Positions 41,674-52,900 of a stretch of DNA of 64,000 nucleotides are shown here, one piece after another. Both the position numbers and the translations under genes were made by a program. The stretch spans positions 4,236,001 through 4,300,000 of the forward strand of contig CM063258.1 in NCBI GenBank assembly GCA_032158295.1, written 5' to 3'. The notes under the pieces were generated by a model, which was given only the letters and a program-made list of their open reading frames with translations, did no database searches and was not told where the DNA came from. Source of the stretch: Pycnopodia helianthoides (lineage: Eukaryota; Echinodermata; Asteroidea; Forcipulatida; Asteriidae). The stretch's first letter is position 1. The number at the start of each line of letters is the position of its first letter.

Positions 41674-44588
41674 GTAAGTAGAGTAGACTACTCCTCAATC
41701 CAGAGTAATGATTCTTTACGTTAACCAGTTGCGATATGGTCATTAAAAATTTGTTTACTTTTTAATGTTTGTCAACATTGATTGACAATTTAGCATGCAA
41801 ATGATGGTCCCGATCATAAAGTTTTCTTTGATGGTCAAGTGAACTTAATGAATTATTAAAAGGTAGATCTCCCTTAAATTAAAGTTCATAGCCAAAAAAA
41901 GAAAATTGAAGTAAAAAAATGCACAAGAAATTGAAACTTATTTACACTGTTTCTCACCAAACTTTTCACAGGTACTAATTAATACGATCAGTATTCAGTA
42001 AAGGAGTAGATGGTAGCATGAGCTAAAGTTTCTGTCTCTACCCCTGGAAGTTACATTGTCTATTTTGTCTCTAAGTCAAACTATTGTATAGTTGTCCCGA
42101 CTGGAGATATAAATGCAAACAGACGTATGAAGCCCAATTCCGAGCCACAACCATGCACGTTACAATGGCGTGGTTGTGTGGCTTCATACGTATGAAGCCA
42201 CAACCACACACAACCACGGTTGTGTGGCTTCATACGTATGAAGCCAACCACCGTGGTTGTGGCTTCATACGTATGAAGCCACAACCACGAGACGGTCAGG
42301 GTGACTGGATAGGAGGGGGGAGGGGGTGAGGGTGAGGGTTTGTGGTTTGGTGGAGGGTTAGGGGTAGGGTTAGGGTTAGGGGTAGGGGTAGGGGAGGGGT
42401 AGGGGTAGGGGTAGGGGTAGGGGTAGGGGTTGGGGTAGGGTTAGGGGGTAGGGTGAGGGGTAGGGTGACGGGTAGGGCTAGGGGAAGGGTTAGGTGTAGG
42501 GGTAGACCTCCCCGACTGGATGGGACTGTTTTACTTGAGTATTACAGTTGGGATGGTCCAACTAGGCCTATAGCTGGGATTGCCTTAGTTGCGATAATCG
42601 TAACCCTCCATCCTCCCGTTAGCTCGATATGCTGCAGCCAGTGGGGATCTTTAAGTAATTGTTGATCCCCGTAAAAATGTTCTTGGCTTTACAACTGTAA
42701 CGCTTATCCTGGGATGGGAACAAAAGTACTTTGAAAGTTGAACAATTTCTTTACATCAATCAATGAATTTTAATATTCTCTCTCAAATCTAGCACTTGGC
42801 CAGTGCCTATGACACAGGCTCTCTTCCCACGAGTTTGAATGAGATGGCCGGTGAGACGGGAACCAGTGAGGAGGGAACCAGCAGCATCCACGCTGCACAT
42901 ATTGACGAGATACATAATGTTCCCATGAAGCATCTGATACGTCCTCTCCCATCGGTGTTAGACGAACCAAAAGTCATTTCACTCATGGAAACCATAAAGG
43001 TATTGAGAAGTGGCCTCAGACTCTTTCACGATGCCCATTTCAAGATGGTTGCCAGCTTTTTTTCTGTGTGTTTTTTCAAGATGGTTGCCAGCTTTTTTCT
43101 GTCTGTTTTTTCGGTGTGCTAAAGTCTAAAAATACGATCCTATTTATAGAAAAAATAATAATAATTTGTGTCACATATTGTTAAAATGTATCCTTTAAAA
43201 AAAGGAGGCGGCCTCTGAAAAGGAAGCGAGTGGGGGCGCTAAACATGTTTTTGGGGTCTTGGTTAAAATTAGTTGTTCACTTGCTTGCGTCAAGTGAATG
43301 TTCCTTTCAGTATGCAAGGTTTAGTACAGTCTCTGTAAACTTCATGCATGAAGTTCCTGTCTTGCAGCCCGAACCACCAGTGAGCATTGAAGGAGAGTTA
43401 TAACTACAGGCATGCAGCTTTTCAGCTGAATTTTCCTTTTTTTCCCCTTTTGTATTAGTGCCATAGAAAACTGAAAAACACTACACAAAGTTAAAGGAAG
43501 ATTTGCTAACAAAACAGTCGCTGGCAGTGTAAGCACTTTATGTAATCCACCATATAGGCCTACATAAACTGACAAACCTGTAGAAGTTTGAGATCGATCG
43601 GTCATCTGTGTCACGAGAAAATAGTGAAAAACCGATTACACATTTGCATTAAATCATTATAGATTCAATAAATGAATAAAACGCTCACTGAGCGATAAAC
43701 TTCAATCAGAAAATTAGTTTATTCATTTCTCATCAAATATGGCATTTCAGACAGAAATATTTCAAGGGACGTTTTTTTCTATCATCATCATTAGACCGTG
43801 TAAGTTTTATGTAAATCTGTGACCAAAAAGTATATTTTACAAGTTTTTTTCTTACCAATTAATGTAATGTAATGTTCCTTTAAGGGAGAAATGCAGAATT
43901 AAAGGCACAGTACACGTTTGGTAATGACTCTGAAAATTAATGGCAATGAAAACTTACTTGGTAAGGACAGCAGCTTAGGGTAGTATAATGAATTTTGAGA
44001 AACTTATAACTTCGAAGTACTACGGTTATGAAAAATATATCACTTTTTATTCCCCAAAATTTGAATCTGAGAAGCAACGCTTCTCAGACTGTATTCCAAT
44101 GGGGAATATTCTTCCTGCGGGGAAAGATTCGCTCCGGTTTTTCGGTGATATCTCAAAAACAGTGAAAAAAGTGAAATTTTCACAGGTTAGTTTTATTGTA
44201 TGTACCTACATTCATTTTGCATTCCTCCCCAAGCATTGTTGACCATTTTCATCCGATTTCATGCAAGTTGCGATGTTTGTAATCCTACTCCCATCAACAA
44301 AGTTCATTCTGGATTTAATTTTCCCTTGGCAAATCGTTTTAAACCTGTTGATATATTTTGTTCTTCTTCCGATTTTAGGATCCAGACCAAAGAGATAAAG
44401 TCCCTCCTGTAGACATTTTATGGATTACTGGTAGGCAAGGCGGAGATTACTTCTACTCATTTGGAGGATGTCATCGCTATGCGGCATACACCAGACTTCA
44501 ATTGGAGACTATTCCTTGTAAGATTGTACGCTCCACCGTCTCCGATTTAAAATACTATCTCGGTTCCTCTACTCCCGATTTACTTTGA
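41572..44588 (+). CDS. SRXN1: Sulfiredoxin with N-terminal extension (3 exons)
   Basis: Sulfiredoxin uses ATP to reduce the sulfinic form of 2-Cys peroxiredoxins. Exons 41572-41673, 42793-42999 and 44379-44588 join in phase 0 to give 172 residues. Family blocks are [53 protein letters not shown] and GGCHRYAAY with the catalytic Cys at residue 134, ending STPDLL. Exon 1 adds [20 protein letters not shown] then a hydrophobic [14 protein letters not shown]; human SRX has no such segment that I recall. TAG at 41563 is in frame upstream, so ATG 41572 is the first Met. An ATG at 42844 in exon 2 would give a 121-residue cytosolic-type form. Confidence 0.94.
42180..42280. repeat. Three perfect 20-bp palindromes
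   Basis: GGCTTCATACGTATGAAGCC, identical to its reverse complement, occurs at 42180-42199, 42226-42245 and 42261-42280. CACAACCAC/GTGGTTGTG arms in the spacers extend the inverted symmetry. SRXN1 intron 1. Confidence 0.95.
42318..42512 (+). repeat. G-rich telomere-like degenerate array
   Basis: Runs of GGGGTA, GGGTTA and GGGGTAGGGG fill about 190 bp, giving many adjacent G-tracts. Not a perfect TTAGGG array. SRXN1 intron 1, about 280 bp before exon 2. Confidence 0.88.
42793..42999 (+). CDS. SRXN1: SRXN1 exon 2
   Basis: [18 protein letters not shown], an acidic Ser/Thr/Gly linker, then the ParB/Srx fold start [20 protein letters not shown]. Acceptor AATCTAG, donor GTATTG. Confidence 0.95.
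43038..43117. repeat. Short direct repeat
   Basis: CAAGATGGTTGCCAGCTTTT occurs twice, about 40 bp apart, just after the SRXN1 exon 2 donor. Confidence 0.75.
43491..43883. mobile_element. TTAA MITE, AAAGGAACATTACAG family, copy B
   Basis: Left end shortened (TTAAAGGAAGATTTGCTAAC); right end AATGTTCCTTTAA intact. Same orientation as copy A. SRXN1 intron 2. Confidence 0.85.
43899..44215. mobile_element. Truncated TTAA MITE, AAAGGCACAGTACACG type
   Basis: TTAAAGGCACAGTACACGTT starts at a TTAA, but no matching right end is found before SRXN1 exon 3. Confidence 0.55.
44379..44588 (+). CDS. SRXN1: SRXN1 exon 3 (catalytic)
   Basis: [15 protein letters not shown] through [20 protein letters not shown] to STPDLL and TGA. 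Holds the catalytic GGCHR motif. Confidence 0.97.
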   Translation, partial: DPDQRDKVPPVDILWITGRQGGDYFYSFGGCHRYAAYTRLQLETIPCKIVRSTVSDLKYYLGSSTPDLL

Positions 44589-45154
44589 TAGATGTTTGGG
44601 GAGGGGTGGGGGGTGTCAGTCTTTTTTAGAGCAATTTTTGGAGGGACATGCAAACAAAAGCAAAATCGACTATCGAAATTTGTAGCCAATGTTGCCTCTT
44701 TCAATCAGTTTTCTTCCTTTCACTCTTACCGGTTACAAATAAGGGAAGCAGAGCTGCCAACATTTGCATATTTGCAGTCAGGGAGATTTTGTACAACAAT
44801 CGGGGAGATACGGTTTTGTTTGAAGCAAGTATTGAAGCAGGGAGATATTTAGAATTACATTCAACATAATAGGGAATAGGTTTCAGTTAACCAGGGAGAT
44901 TTTCAAGTTTGTTCATCAGAACACAGACAGATTGGGTTTATTTTCAGGGAACTTTCTGCAGAATCAGGGAGAGTTGGCAGCTCTGGAGAAGTGGTGTGAA
45001 AAAGTTTTAAACTTTGAACTGCACTAACGTCCTACCATCATTCACCGATTCTTTGAAAAAATTTGTGCCTTTTTGTTGAAATTTTAACGGATCAATTTAA
45101 TGTGACTTTTCTTCAATTTATACTAATATTAACTGCCAATGAATGCAAATTTAA

Positions 45155-45160
45155 AATAAA
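45155..45160 (+). terminator. SRXN1: Possible SRXN1 polyadenylation signal
   Basis: AATAAA about 570 bp after the stop, with T-rich DNA downstream. Other AT-rich candidates exist nearby. Confidence 0.35.
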
Positions 45161-45249
45161 ATAACAGTAGACCAACACTGATGTTTATTTTGTTTTATTT
45201 TTAAAATGTCTGGAACACCAAAGACCGATTATAATAATTATAAGGTTAC

Positions 45250-46140
45250 AAAATACACACAAAAATATATTCCAGTTATAAAAAAATACCAAAAGTGAAC
45301 AACTATTATACACTACTATTAAAATGATGGATAGCATAGCACATGTACATGGGATTTCCAGTTGGATGTAATAGATGAAGACAAAAATCTGTTCTATTAA
45401 AATTTACATACACTTTGCCTTGCTATAAAGAGTCGCTACTTGGAGATACTATCCCACTTTTTTTCTCTGGACACAAATATACCAGCAGTTATAAGTTATT
45501 TACTAATAAAATGCTCGAGATTAGACAAATCTACTATTTCTTTTCTTCGGAGGTAGGACAAAAAATCAGCTTTGTTCGTAATTAATTTCTTATTATAAGG
45601 AGCACGATGGAAATTAATCAGTTGACAATACGACACTTGAGGAATGTTTGGAATCAATAAATACTACAAAATTTACCAGCATATTAGTTCCAGTGTAGGA
45701 AATCTTCCACATGCATGTTCAGCCACAGTAAAACAGATATTATTTTTTGTTTAATTGTACAAATCACAAAATATATATATAGATGTTTACATCAACAGGG
45801 GGTTAGGATTCATAACTTTGAAAAGTAAAAACAAAAAGGTTAAAATAAAAATAAGACAACATTTCTAAGAAGTTTATTAACCTGGTAATTTATGATTCTA
45901 AGCTACTCTTTAATAAGATGCTCGACGTAGAAATATTTTTAAAACATTGGATTCAGGAGCCTTGTATAGGCTTTCCCACGACTACCAAGCTCATGAATTA
46001 ATAGACAAATACACATCGCTGTGGATTAGTTTGATATTATTCAGATAATAGTTTGCATCTTTGTCTACACTCGGCATCAGATTTGATTTTCATTTGTTGG
46101 GAGACAAATGCGTTCCTGATAACTCTTGGAGTACAAAAAA
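45250..46140. other. AT-rich convergent intergenic region
   Basis: Between the 3' ends of sulfiredoxin and the CUB/TSP1 gene. On the minus strand an AATAAA (plus TTTATT at 45873) could serve the CUB/TSP1 gene, about 870 bp past its stop. No ORF was recognised. Confidence 0.35.
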
Positions 46141-46171
46141 TATTTAATAACTTGTCGCATCGGTGCCACAA

Positions 46172-46352
46172 GGGCCCCATTTCATGAAGCTGTTAAGCAG
46201 AAAATACTGCTATAGCTAAGCAAAAAACTTGTGGGGCACCAGTCATAACAATGTAAACTTTATGGAATTTTAGCTGATTACCTGTTTCTGCCAAGCAAAA
46301 TTTGTCTGTGCTTAGCAAGTTTTTGTGTTTACAGACTTTATGAAATTGGGCC
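46172..46352. mobile_element. Foldback MITE, divergent subfamily
   Basis: GGGCCCCATTTCATGAAGCT to TTTATGAAATTGGGCC, of the same shortened type as 19439. Confidence 0.75.
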
Positions 46353-46353
46353 A

Positions 46354-46546
46354 GGGCCCAATTTCATAGAGCTGCTTAAGCACAAAAAGTAGCTAAGCAA
46401 AACAAACTTATGCTTACCAGAATAAGGTTACCGGCCCAACTACCATGTCGCATGTACAATTTGTGACTGGTATCCTGCTGATTTCTGCTTAGCAGAAAAT
46501 TGTCAAGCAATATTTTCTTTTGAAGCAGCTCTATGAAATTGGGCCC
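46354..46546. mobile_element. GGGCCCAA foldback MITE
   Basis: Lies one base after the preceding element. GGGCCCAATTTCATAGAGCT to GCTCTATGAAATTGGGCCC. 200 bp downstream of the CUB/TSP1 stop, so perhaps in its 3' UTR. Confidence 0.85.
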
Positions 46547-46745
46547 TGGTTGTAATTCAGTCTGCTTAAAAAGTTGCACACTTGCAAAATACATAATTTG
46601 TTCGTGTCTCACTCGGTTGGTTTTTGTTGCTTCCCGTCAAGGCGCTCTCAACAAAGTTACGACCTTTGTTAACACGACGAAATAATTAAAATCATGTTTG
46701 CAAAGAGGTAGTAATTCATCGTACAGTGCTCAGTGCACTGAGCGG

Positions 46746-46907
46746 CTAAACCAACACGACCTCGTATGTGCCGAGGAAACCGGTTGCAGAGTTGGTTGCA
46801 CTTGTTGTGAAAGTGATTGTTGTGGTCAGTTCCATTGGGTTACTGAACCACTGTACAGGGGTGGCCAGTGCTGAGCAAATGGACAAAGTACTACTGCCTG
46901 ACGAAAT
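46746..46907 (-). CDS. CUB/TSP1 gene: terminal exon
   Basis: ISSGSSTLSICSALATPVQW to TGFLGTYEVVLV and TAG; the end of the last CUB, with no membrane anchor after it. Confidence 0.88.
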   Translation of the reverse strand: MSSGSSTLSICSALATPVQWFSNPMELTTTITFTTSATNSATGFLGTYEVVLV

Positions 46908-49900
46908 CTGTTGAAAGAAAAATAAAAAAATAAAAATTGTGTTATATTTTGTGAGAAATTTGAAATTTCTTTATAATTTGTTAAGTTTTTACACTTCATA
47001 CTAAGTACTTCCCACATCCTGCTGTAAACAACAAGTTCAAAAGTATCTGGTGTGGGAGTCAATTTTCTGCTAAGCAGAAATGAGCAGGATACCCGTCACA
47101 AATTGTACATGTGACATGGTAGTTTGGCCGGTAACCTTATTCTGGCAAGCATAATTTTGTTTTGCTTAGCTACTTTTTTTGTTTAAGTGGCTCTATGAAA
47201 TTGGGCCCAGAGTTCAAGCCAGTGAGGGCACTGGATGACATGTAGTCTTGGGCCAAGACTAGATGACATGTAGTAAATAAACAAATGAATAAGTGCACAG
47301 CCACAATCATGGGTGCACTTTTTGTTTTGTTACAAAGACACCAAATGAACAACACATAAATATTGAGTAACTCTTTGCAGATCTTGTATTCGACAAACTC
47401 AAGTACTTTCTACTCTTCATTCACACAGCGCTGGTTGATTAATTTACAAACAACATTGAAATAGCTGTTACATCACTGGTTTTCAAACTGTTGTTCATAA
47501 CATGGACAAAAAAAAATGTGTACCCATGATTGTGGCTGTGATGATAAACATTTTGTTTTTACCCCTTATGTTCCCCAAATGAAAATCAAGTTGGTCTACT
47601 TCAGAATTTCTGATTAAAGCGGATTAAAGTTTGCTGCCTTGCCTGCCTGCCTGCTGTCACCCAAACAGACTTTATCATGTGAAGGGCTTTTTCTCAGATC
47701 ATGTCACGACTATTCAATTTTTTTCAGTTCAATTCAACATTTATGTCCATAATGCAAAATGTACATACAAGTAATTATAAAGAAGGTGTGTTGAAAAAAG
47801 ATGTTTAAAGAACTACAAGAATAAAAATTATATGAGACACAATGAAACAGAGGCAAAGATGGAGGCATATATAATAGACAAGTCTTGTATAGAAATGCCT
47901 TGGAAAACACCATAGTTGACTTCTATAATTTGCCATGCTAAGAAAAGTTACTACTCCCTTAAGTTTGACAAGTGTAAAAAAAAACATGAAGAGCACTTGG
48001 CGGGAAATCAACAAACGTTTTGGTATAAAGATAAAAGGGCTAACGTTCCTAACGAGTGTCAAGACGGCGAACAGGTGTTCTTGTTAAATCCTTCACTTTC
48101 TAGGTTAAAACAAATACTGTTATTAAAGGAACATTACATAATTGGTAAGAAAAAAACTTGTAAAATATACTTTTTTTATCACAGATTTACATAAAACTTA
48201 CACGGTCTAATGATGATGTTAGTAGAAAACATCCCTTGAAATATTTCTGTCTGAAATGCCATATTTGATGAGAAATGAATAAACTAATTTTCTGATTGGA
48301 GTTTATCGCTCAGTGAGCGTTTTATTCATTTGTTGAATCTATATGATTTCATGCAAATGTGTAATCGGTTTTTCTTTATTTTCTCGTGACCCAGATGGCC
48401 GATCGATCTCAAACTTCTACATGTTTGTCAGTTTATGTATATGGTGGATTACATAAAGTGCTTACACTGCCAGCAACTGTTTTATTAGCAAAGACCAATT
48501 CTGTAATGTTCCTTTAAGTTTGACAAGTGTAAAAACAACATGAAGAGCACTTGGCGGGAAATCAACAACCTTTTCGGTAAAGATAAAAGGGCTAACGTTC
48601 CTAACAAGTGTCAAGACGGCGAACAGGTGTTTTTGTCAATCCTTCACTTTCTAGGTGAAAACAAACACTGTTATTAACAAGGGAGTTATTAATATGAAAG
48701 ACTTACATTGATACTGTCCCCGTTGGTGCATGGCACATCATAGATGAGGTCCAACGCGGTGATGGTGATCTGGAGTATTGTTCCCGTTGGAATGGTCAGC
48801 ACCAGCTGCCCATTCAAGTTGTCCGGATAGTTGCCCGGGTAGTTGGGGCTGAAAATGGTTCCAGTATCCCCCGTCATGAGAGTCTTCGACGTTGATGGCT
48901 CGTTCACGGCTATAAAAGAAAGGGCAAAAAAAAAAGAAGAACAAAATTCAGATGGTGACCGTAGTTGGACTTTGATTATATTTATGAATGATGCAGCTAA
49001 CAGAATTGTTAGATTATTAACCCTCCTACTCTTGGTACGATGTCCATCGATTTAGCCAACAAATGGAATCCATTCAACTGCGCGGGTTGTGTATGGTGGC
49101 ACGACTGTGCACAAAACCAACTGCTCACACGTTTACTGTATAGATGCATTCACCACATAATATCACGTTGCAGGCTGGTTAAGTTGATCTATCGTTCTAC
49201 ACGACAGTGGATGATGATGAATGAATGGTCAGACAGTAGGAGGGTTGACTGTACTGTGTAGATGCATTCACCACATGTGCCCAATTTCATAGAGCTGCTA
49301 AGCACAACAATTTGCTTAGCATGAAATTTCTTCCTTGATCAAAACAGGGTTACCAACCAAATTTCCATGTGTTGCATATTGCTTGTTACTGGTATTCAGC
49401 TGTTGTATGCTTATCCTGAAAATCTCGTGGACATTTGGTTGGTAATCCTGTTTTTATCAATGAAGAAATTTCATGCTAAGCAAATTGTTGTGCTTAGCAG
49501 CTCTATGAAATTGGGCCATGGTATCATACTGCAGGCTGGTGAAGTATCACTCAAAACCACAATGGACAATATTGAATGGTCGGACAGCAGGTTGATTTTA
49601 TGTGTGCTTCATTCTATCAAATGTTGTACACATAACAGCATACCTCACTACAACATTGTTAACTCGTTGACTGCCGGTCATAGATTCGTAGGGCGTTCCC
49701 ATTTGCCAAATGCAGTGCGCATGCGTGCATACCAAATAGCTACCATACACAAGAAAATTGAACGTACACATTCTAAGGATGCCATGTCCTCACCACTGCC
49801 AGAAGCGTATTTGTTGCGTGCTCAGTGATGCCAGTGTATTTAAATAACAATACAAGCCCTTTCATTCTCTACGAGTATACGCGTAGTGGCAGAAGCGGTT

Positions 49901-52900
49901 ACCACTACGAATATACTCGTAGGCGGCAGTCAACGTGTTAATTTGTTACACTGGCCTCCCGGGTCGCTTAGTGCATCAAATACAAGATTCTTCTGCTCAC
50001 TTAATACCTGGGCCAAATTTCATAGAGCTGCTTCAGCACAAAAAGGAGCCAAGCGCAACAAAATTATGCTTACCAGAATAAGGTTACCAGCCAAACTACC
50101 ATATCACATGTACAATTTGTGACTGGTATCCTGCTCTTTTCTGCTTAGCAGGCAATTGTTAAGCAATATTTTCTGCTTAAGCAGCTCTATGAATTGCCAT
50201 GCTCCTACATATCTTCAAAGATCTAATTTCTCCCCAAAGTTCCAATGCATTCCTTCAATTTACAGTCGTCATACCACTCACATGAAACAACTAGCAAATG
50301 GTCCACGTACCTGCACTCGCTATGGTCAACGAGCTTTCACCTCAGGTGCACTATGGAATAATCTCCCTCTAAATACAGGCCTGGAATTTCATCTTTGAGA
50401 GGGCAAGGCCAATTCCATTTTACAAAGGGCACTACCATTGGAAAATCTTAAAGTCTATGGGCAACTTTTGAAGGGGCACCAAGGCCAAGAGCAGGGCAAC
50501 GGAGGCCATGGCCTTCGTGGCCTCCGTGTAATTCCAGGCCTGTAAATATTCGTCAAGCTGCATCTACTGACTCATTTAAATCTCTATTAAAGACTCGTCT
50601 CTTTATAATTTAAGGTTTATACTGCGCTTAGAAACGCCAGGGTCAAGTTCCCGCAAGGACCAATGGTTAACTAGTGGTTGTTTAGTGACATACATAGTGC
50701 ATGCGCACAGTAGTCAAGTAAAATTTTCGTACGATATCATTTTCTGATGACTGGTCCACTCTGCACTGCGCTATGAACACGGCTATTGATAACCAGCGAT
50801 GCGGCCATGCCTGGTAGGCTGGTTCCAAATAGTCGATTAGAGGAGTCCAACTATCGTCGACAGGGCAGAGTGCGGGGCTAACTTAAGTTGCACTCTGGTC
50901 AACGATAGTTCTCGTGCCAACTTGGCCCTGTATAAGGCGCTATATAAATGTTGTCATTACTATTTTTGTTTTAGGAGATTTTCGGCTACATACCTAAGTC
51001 ACTACAAGCTGCTGTTGAACAGGGCACCGTGGCAGCTGGCTTCGTCTCCGAGCACAAGTTGTCCGCCACAACTGAATCATCTGCCACTGCACGACACTCC
51101 ACGGTGCGCGTTTGCAGTCCATCGCCGCATGTCACTGAACACTGAAACACCAAAAATTCAATCAGGGATTATTTTTTTTGTGAAGACAGACTCTTTAACA
51201 GGGTGACTGGTAGATGTGACCTCGTTCGATCTCATCAATGCTAGTCCTCACATGAAGACTCCCCGCGAGTGATCGCAAGGTCGATGTTACTGTTTGCCCT
51301 GTATAGACCATGTGACCTGTGACATCACATGTTTACAAAAGAGCCACAGAGCCTGGACTTCATACAGGCACAGCTTGTACACAGCTCAATGGAAGAATAA
51401 AACAAATCTTATGTTTTATGGAGATTGTACTGTCTGATTTTTCTCAACTTTTGATATGAAGAAAGGGGGACATCTCAAAAGCTGTACAGCTGTTGCTTTT
51501 GTAAGTCTTGAATTTATGTGAAAATTATGACACAAAATGTAAATTTTTCCCATATGGCCTGTGTAGTATCTTGCCCATCAGGAAACGCATTAGAATGTAA
51601 GGTCACCACTCAGGGCCCAATTTCATAGAGCCGCTTAAGCAAAAAATATTGCTTAACAATTGCCTGCTAAGCAGAAATGAGCAGGATACCACTCACAAAT
51701 TGTACATGTGGTATGGTAGTTTGGCTGGTAACCTTATTCTGGTAAGCATAATTTTGTTGTGCTTAGCTGCTTTTTGTGCTTAAGCAGCTCTATGAAATTG
51801 GGCCCTGTAAACAAAGGTAACATGGTCTATACAACAGCAATTATCAAATATAGGTTCCATTTGATGACAACAAGGGGGCCGGCCTATTTGCCCCTTGAGT
51901 CCCAAGCTGGATTTCAAGGAGTAAATGGGTACCTGTCAGGGAAGAGATTATTGATGTGAATGATAAGCAACCTGTGCAACTCATGCGGCTGCCGGTGCTG
52001 CATAATCCTAAGGAGTGAGATGGGTTTTTTTTAGGCATGCTTGTAGGAACCCGATGAATAGGGGTTTAAAAAAATACTACATGGTGCTTTGAGGGGCCCT
52101 ACATGACTTGAAAACGTCCCTTATTATTGTATTTTTTTTAATTGCTTGGAATGAGGAACACAGTGAGAAAGAAATCATGGTGGGACACTCAGTCACTACT
52201 CACGGGCGAGTACGCTCCAGTGAAGTAATAAAACTCGGGGCACACTTCGGGGTTGCAAGCTTCGATGGATGCAGGTGGCAACCCAGGGCAATCACCGTTC
52301 GAGCCGGTTGAGTTATCCGGAAGCTTGCACTCGACCGATCTTACTCTTAGTCCACCTCCACATGTTGCTGAGCACTACATTGGCAAAAGAGGAAAAAGCG
52401 ATTATCAGTTTAGGCTCACTTTCATAGAGCTGCTTAAACAGAAAATATTGATTAACAATTGCCTGCTAAGCAGAAATGAGCAGGATACCAGTCACAAATT
52501 GTACATGTAACCTTATTCTGGTAAGCATAATTTTGTTGTGCTTAGCTACTTTTCGTGCTTAAACAGCTCTATGAAATTGGGCCCAGTGTGTACGGTGTGG
52601 TTAAGACAACGGAAATATTAAAATATGTCAGCAAGTGCCGACAAAGCGCCTTGTTTGAGGAGTGGTGGTTAAAATGATCTTAGCTGTGTAGGGAACTTAC
52701 GAGTTTTAGTTGAAACAAAATGTATTTGTCCAGAATCAAGGTTTTAAGCCAGGATTTGATAAAAGGGTATCCAAATTTGCTGGAAAGTTAAAAAGTGGGT
52801 GTCCAATTGTTCACTTACAATACATTTACATGTAAATGACAGATAAAACAGGGTGTTCAAATTTGAAACGGGATGTCCAAAGGACACCCAGACACCCCTC

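Noticed and set aside
42318..42512. Telomere or chromosome end
   Set aside because: Degenerate GGGGTA/GGGTTA mix of under 200 bp inside an intron; an interstitial G-rich repeat only.
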